In this document: positions 5,226 through 7,392 of the stretch, one piece after another
How the letters are laid out: each line of letters opens with the position of its first letter
How positions within the stretch are numbered: position 1 is the first letter of the stretch
DNA from: JBARRS01 sp049644345
GTDB lineage: Bacteria > Actinomycetota > Thermoleophilia > Gaiellales > Gaiellaceae
Length of the DNA: 7,392 nucleotides
Direction: 5' to 3'
NCBI GenBank assembly: GCA_049644345.1
Contig: JBARRS010000133.1
Coordinates: 1-7,392 of the forward strand
The notes under the pieces: model-generated
Database searches by the model: none
The model's input: only the letters and a program-made list of their open reading frames with translations
What the model was told of the DNA's origin: nothing
Position numbers and translations under genes: made by a program

Positions 5226-5842
5226 GGGATGCCGGTCAGCTTGATGCCCGCGTGGGCGTGGTAGCGCCTGTTCACGTTCAGGATGACGGCGGTCATCGCC
5301 TCGAGCGCGCGGGAGTTGGCGAGCGGTCCGGCATCGATCGCACGACCGGCGACGAGCTGCTGGGCGAGCTCGAGCGCCGGTTCTTTCGCCCGCGGGTCGT
5401 CGCCGCAGATGAGCGCGTCCTGGTCGGAAGGCTCCGGTTGCGCCAGCGCGACTGCAGGCAGCGACTGCAGGCCTGAGGCGACGGGCGCGGAGATCGCCTC
5501 GGCCAGCTCCTCGGCGAGCGAGCGCGACTCGCGTCCGGGCAGCACCCCGTTGTCGGCGAAGATCAGGTCGCTGGCGACGCAGAGCACCGGCGTCTCGCCG
5601 ATCGCGTTTGCGAGCCCGCGCGCAGTGTCGATCGTGGCATTCGACTTCGTGGCGAGAACGACCAGATCGGCACCGCGGACAGCATCCTCGTTCGAGCCCC
5701 CGTCGCACCCGAGCTCGATGCCACGCTCCCGGCCGCGCTGCGGGTCTCGGGATCCGATCGTGACGTCGATCCCGAGCATGCAGAGCCGCGAGCCGAGGGC
5801 GCGACCGAAGCCGCCCGTGCCGCCGACGATCCCGACCCTCAT
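5222..5842 (-). CDS. npdG: NADPH-dependent F420 reductase (F420H2:NADP+ oxidoreductase)
   Basis: A 206-residue cytoplasmic oxidoreductase that moves hydride between NADP(H) and coenzyme F420. The N-terminal Rossmann loop is GGTGGFG (7-13). SRDP (31-34), at the end of the second strand, is the motif that holds the 2'-phosphate of NADP in this family. The C-terminal segment is GPLANSRALEAMTAVILNV (172-190), ending in AGIKLTGIP (198-206). It lines up with the ends of the methanogen and Archaeoglobus enzymes. The length is close to the family norm (about 210-220). The ATG (5840-5842) overlaps the cofD stop by 4 nt and its GTGA end overlaps cofE, so it is embedded in the biosynthetic operon. It probably supplies or drains F420H2 for F420-dependent enzymes encoded elsewhere. 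Direction in vivo depends on the redox state and cannot be read from sequence. Confidence 0.92.
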   Translation of the reverse strand: MRVGIVGGTGGFGRALGSRLCMLGIDVTIGSRDPQRGRERGIELGCDGGSNEDAVRGADLVVLATKSNATIDTARGLANAIGETPVLCVASDLIFADNGVLPGRESRSLAEELAEAISAPVASGLQSLPAVALAQPEPSDQDALICGDDPRAKEPALELAQQLVAGRAIDAGPLANSRALEAMTAVILNVNRRYHAHAGIKLTGIP

Positions 5843-6762
5843 CGCAGCGCCGCGACGGCCCCGACGGTCGCCTCTGCCAGGCGGCGGCGAGCCTCCGCGT
5901 CTCGCATCAGCGTCTCAGTCACGATCGGACGCACGCCGAGCGCCTCGACCGCGGCGCCGCCGGCCGCGTCGGCCGCGTCGAAGACGAGCGCGTCGATCAG
6001 CCCTTCGTAGCAGCCGGCGACGTGGACTGGGTCCGTCCCGCCGGCGAGGCGCGTGAGCATCGCGTCGGCGGGCCCCTTGACAGCGCGGCCGGCGATGAGA
6101 GGGCTAACCGCGACCGCGTCCCTGACTCTCTCGCGGATCCCGGGCACCGCCAGGATCGGCGCGATGCTCACGAATGGGTTGCTCGGCGCGAGCACGATCA
6201 CATCGGCGCCTTCGAGCGCTTCGAGCGCGCCCGGCGCGGGGCGGGCGAGCTCAGCGCCCTCGAAGCGGACGCCGGTCGCCTCGTCGCGGTGGCCGCGGCG
6301 CACGAACCAGTCCTGGAACGGGATCTCGCCCACCGGAGTCTCGATCCACGTGCGCAGGCGGTCGTCCGTCGCCGGCAGCAGCGTGAGCTCCAGGCCGAGC
6401 GCGGAGGCGAGTCGCGCCGTCACCGTGGAGAGGGGATCGCCTGCGCGCAACGCTTCCGCCCGCACGAGGTGGAGGCCGATGTCCTTGTCGCCGAGCCGGA
6501 ACCATGCCTCGGCGCCGAGCGCCGCCGCGGTCTCGAGGGCGTTCCAGGTCTCGCCGGCGCGGCCCCACCCCTGCTCCTCGTCGCCGACCCCGGCGAGCGT
6601 GTAGAGCAGCGTGTCGAGGTCGGGCGAGACGTGCAGCCCGAAGACCTCGAGGTCGTCACCGACGTTCCCGATCACGGTCACGTCCGCTGGGTCGACGACG
6701 TCGACGAGGCCCCGGACGAAGCGCGCGCCGCCGACGCCCCCGGCGAGGACTGCGACCTTCAC
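5839..6762 (-). CDS. cofD: 2-phospho-L-lactate transferase (CofD / FbiA)
   Basis: A 307-residue cytoplasmic transferase that moves the phospho-acid moiety from the GDP-activated donor made by CofC onto Fo, giving F420-0 or its dehydro form. The nucleotide-binding N-terminus is LAGGVGGARF (6-15). It is followed by NVGDD (33-37) and SPDLDT (46-51), whose D50 is the conserved aspartate. WFRLGDKDIGLH (87-98) lies in the Fo-binding region. APSNPFVSI (192-200) and SPLIAGRAVKGPAD (220-233) are also typical. Length is normal. The GTG start (6760-6762) overlaps the cofC stop as GTGA and also has a GAGGT Shine-Dalgarno 6 nt upstream, so it may initiate both by coupling and independently. The stop overlaps npdG by 4 nt. 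Assignment is firm. Which phospho-acid is used depends on CofC. Confidence 0.95.
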   Translation of the reverse strand: MKVAVLAGGVGGARFVRGLVDVVDPADVTVIGNVGDDLEVFGLHVSPDLDTLLYTLAGVGDEEQGWGRAGETWNALETAAALGAEAWFRLGDKDIGLHLVRAEALRAGDPLSTVTARLASALGLELTLLPATDDRLRTWIETPVGEIPFQDWFVRRGHRDEATGVRFEGAELARPAPGALEALEGADVIVLAPSNPFVSIAPILAVPGIRERVRDAVAVSPLIAGRAVKGPADAMLTRLAGGTDPVHVAGCYEGLIDALVFDAADAAGGAAVEALGVRPIVTETLMRDAEARRRLAEATVGAVAALR

Positions 6763-7247
6763 ACCCGCACCTCGACGGCCGCCCGCGTGTGTGGCCCGAG
6801 GCGGCCGTGTACCGGGACCAGGTCCCGGGACGTGTCGACGTCGGACACGAGGCCCGGCAGATCGAGGCGGGTTGCGCCGAGCGCGCGTTCGAAGCGTGCG
6901 GCGCTGCCGGAGCCGTAGAGCGGCTCGAAGTCGCGCGCGTCACGGAGCGAGATCGCGTTGGTCGTCCCGTCGGCGGCTGCGACGAGTGCAGGCGCGGCCG
7001 CGAGCAACCGCTCGAGCTCCTCGGTCGTCGCGCACGGAAGGTCGGAGTTCACGATTGCGACCGTCCCCTCCACGTCGGCGAGGGCCCGTGCGACCGCTTC
7101 GCCCTGCCCGACCGGCTCGTCCGCGACGATCACGCGGCCGAGCGGCTCGCAGGCGGCGACCACGTCGCGGAGCATCGCCTCGGCCACCTCCGGGTCGCCG
7201 AGCCGCGTCTTTCCGCCGACTTTGAACGGCACGACGAACGTCGCCAT
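6759..7247 (-). CDS. cofC: Phospho-acid guanylyltransferase for F420 synthesis (CofC / FbiD), short form
   Basis: A 162-residue nucleotidyltransferase that should join GMP from GTP to 2-phospho-L-lactate, phosphoenolpyruvate or 3-phosphoglycerate to make the CofD donor. Visible family segments are VPFKVGGKTRL (6-16, nucleotide-binding loop), AMLRDVV (24-30), NSDLP (67-71, with metal-binding D69), DGTTNAIS (93-100), FEPLYGSGSAARF (107-119) and DVDTSRDL (136-143). It is clearly shorter than the roughly 200-220 residues usual for CofC/FbiD. The segment between RL and AMLRDVV is cut to a few residues, and the region before NSDLP is also tight. The core motifs survive, so I read it as a compact functional enzyme. 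The ATG (7245-7247) has only a weak GAG upstream. It is the first gene of the F420 operon, and its promoter must overlap the divergent gene. Which acid it prefers cannot be told by eye. Confidence 0.88.
   Translation of the reverse strand: MATFVVPFKVGGKTRLGDPEVAEAMLRDVVAACEPLGRVIVADEPVGQGEAVARALADVEGTVAIVNSDLPCATTEELERLLAAAPALVAAADGTTNAISLRDARDFEPLYGSGSAARFERALGATRLDLPGLVSDVDTSRDLVPVHGRLGPHTRAAVEVRV
6769..6773 (-). promoter_or_regulatory. Shine-Dalgarno of cofD inside cofC
   Basis: GAGGT on the minus strand, 6 nt before the cofD GTG and inside the 3' end of cofC. It is the only junction in the operon where I see a recognisable ribosome-binding site. Confidence 0.5.
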
Positions 7248-7256
7248 CGCTCACGC

Positions 7257-7262
7257 AGACTA
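7257..7262 (-). promoter_or_regulatory. Possible -10 element of the F420 operon
   Basis: TAGTCT on the minus strand fits TANNNT and ends 9 nt before the cofC ATG, within the 20-nt divergent gap. It would give a leader of only a few bases. The -35 region would then lie inside the divergent gene. The evidence is one hexamer only. Confidence 0.3.
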
Positions 7263-7267
7263 CCGAG

Positions 7268-7392
7268 GTGCCCGAGCCCGACAACGCAGCGATCGCCGAT
7301 CGGCTCGAGGCCTTTGCGGCGTTGCTCGAGCTGGCCGAGGCGCAGCATCACGCCGTCCGCGCCTACCGCCGCGCGGCGGAGCTGATCCGCGC
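7268..7392 (+). CDS. PolX-type DNA polymerase or other helix-hairpin-helix protein (5' part only; continues past the right edge)
   Basis: The 41 visible residues start VPEPDNAAIADRLEAF, followed by ALLELAEAQHHAVRAYRRAA and the start of a further helix. This matches the N-terminal helical domain of PolX family DNA polymerases, where an x-A-x-x-L-x-x-x-A-x-L-L-E-L pattern leads to F/V-R-A-Y-R-x-A-A. PolX proteins are gap-filling repair polymerases, often with a C-terminal PHP phosphoesterase domain. Neither the catalytic nor the PHP part can be seen in this window, so a stand-alone helix-hairpin-helix protein remains possible. The GTG at 7268 is the best start, since the frame is open further upstream but would run into cofC. 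GAG directly precedes it and there is no good Shine-Dalgarno. It is divergent from cofC with a 20-nt gap. Confidence 0.65.
   Translation, partial: MPEPDNAAIADRLEAFAALLELAEAQHHAVRAYRRAAELIR

Noticed and set aside
5226..5708. Upstream extension of the cofE frame
   Set aside because: It is an out-of-frame shadow of npdG. The GTG at 5223-5225 with a 4-nt overlap matches the CofE N-terminus and the pattern of the other junctions.
5959..5976. Tandem 9-bp direct repeat (GGCCGCGTC twice)
   Set aside because: It is inside cofD, encodes part of an Ala/Asp-rich stretch, and is explained by coding composition.
6022..7385. Long plus-strand open frames opposite cofD and cofC
   Set aside because: They are Arg/Pro/Ala-rich with no motif, while the minus strand carries complete CofD and CofC signatures.
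1..7392. Defence system, CRISPR array, transposon, tRNA or phage genes
   Set aside because: No spaced direct repeats, transposase motifs, terminal repeats or tRNA-like folds were recognised, and every larger region is covered by ordinary metabolic, regulatory or secreted protein genes.

Overview
The window is GC-rich throughout and densely coded, with short gaps, GTG starts and 4-nt stop/start overlaps. Together with the coenzyme F420 genes, a zinc-ribbon nucleotide cyclase and a Tat-exported intradiol dioxygenase, this points to a soil-type, high-GC actinobacterium. Thermoleophilia/Gaiellales-like is my best guess. That placement is inference; there is no rRNA or other marker here.

Left part (1-1652, minus strand): three co-oriented genes, read right to left. 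They are a Tat-signal intradiol ring-cleavage dioxygenase, a short ROK/polyphosphate-glucokinase-like sugar kinase, and the start of a zinc-ribbon adenylate/guanylate cyclase that runs off the left edge. Gaps of 27 and 22 nt suggest one transcription unit. No obvious pathway joins the three products.

Middle part (1653-4490): a divergent gap leads to a small Ser-rich membrane-anchored or secreted protein (+) with an unusually strong Shine-Dalgarno. It ends at a perfect 14-bp hairpin shared with a convergent alpha/beta hydrolase (-). Upstream of the hydrolase come another hairpin and an uncharacterised secreted protein (-). That protein is divergent from an AraC-family regulator with an N-terminal cupin-like sensor domain (+). 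A 7-bp inverted repeat lies in the shared gap.

Right part (4494-7247, minus strand): a compact coenzyme F420 operon in the order cofC > cofD > npdG > cofE. Each junction is a 4-nt overlap (GTGA, ATGA, GTGA). CofC makes the activated phospho-acid-GMP, CofD joins it to Fo, CofE adds gamma-linked glutamates, and NpdG moves hydride between NADP(H) and F420. The Fo synthase (CofG/CofH or FbiC) is not in the window. CofE lacks the C-terminal reductase domain found in mycobacterial FbiB, and CofC is short. At the right edge a divergent gene starts only 20 nt from cofC; its N-terminus looks like the helix-hairpin-helix domain of a PolX-type DNA polymerase.

I found no RNA genes, insertion sequences, CRISPR arrays or riboswitches, and no gene-free stretch over 300 bases. 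I did not find a clearly new defence or mobile system. The best leads are the F420 operon architecture and its precursor question, the AraC-linked secreted protein, and the orphan exported dioxygenase.
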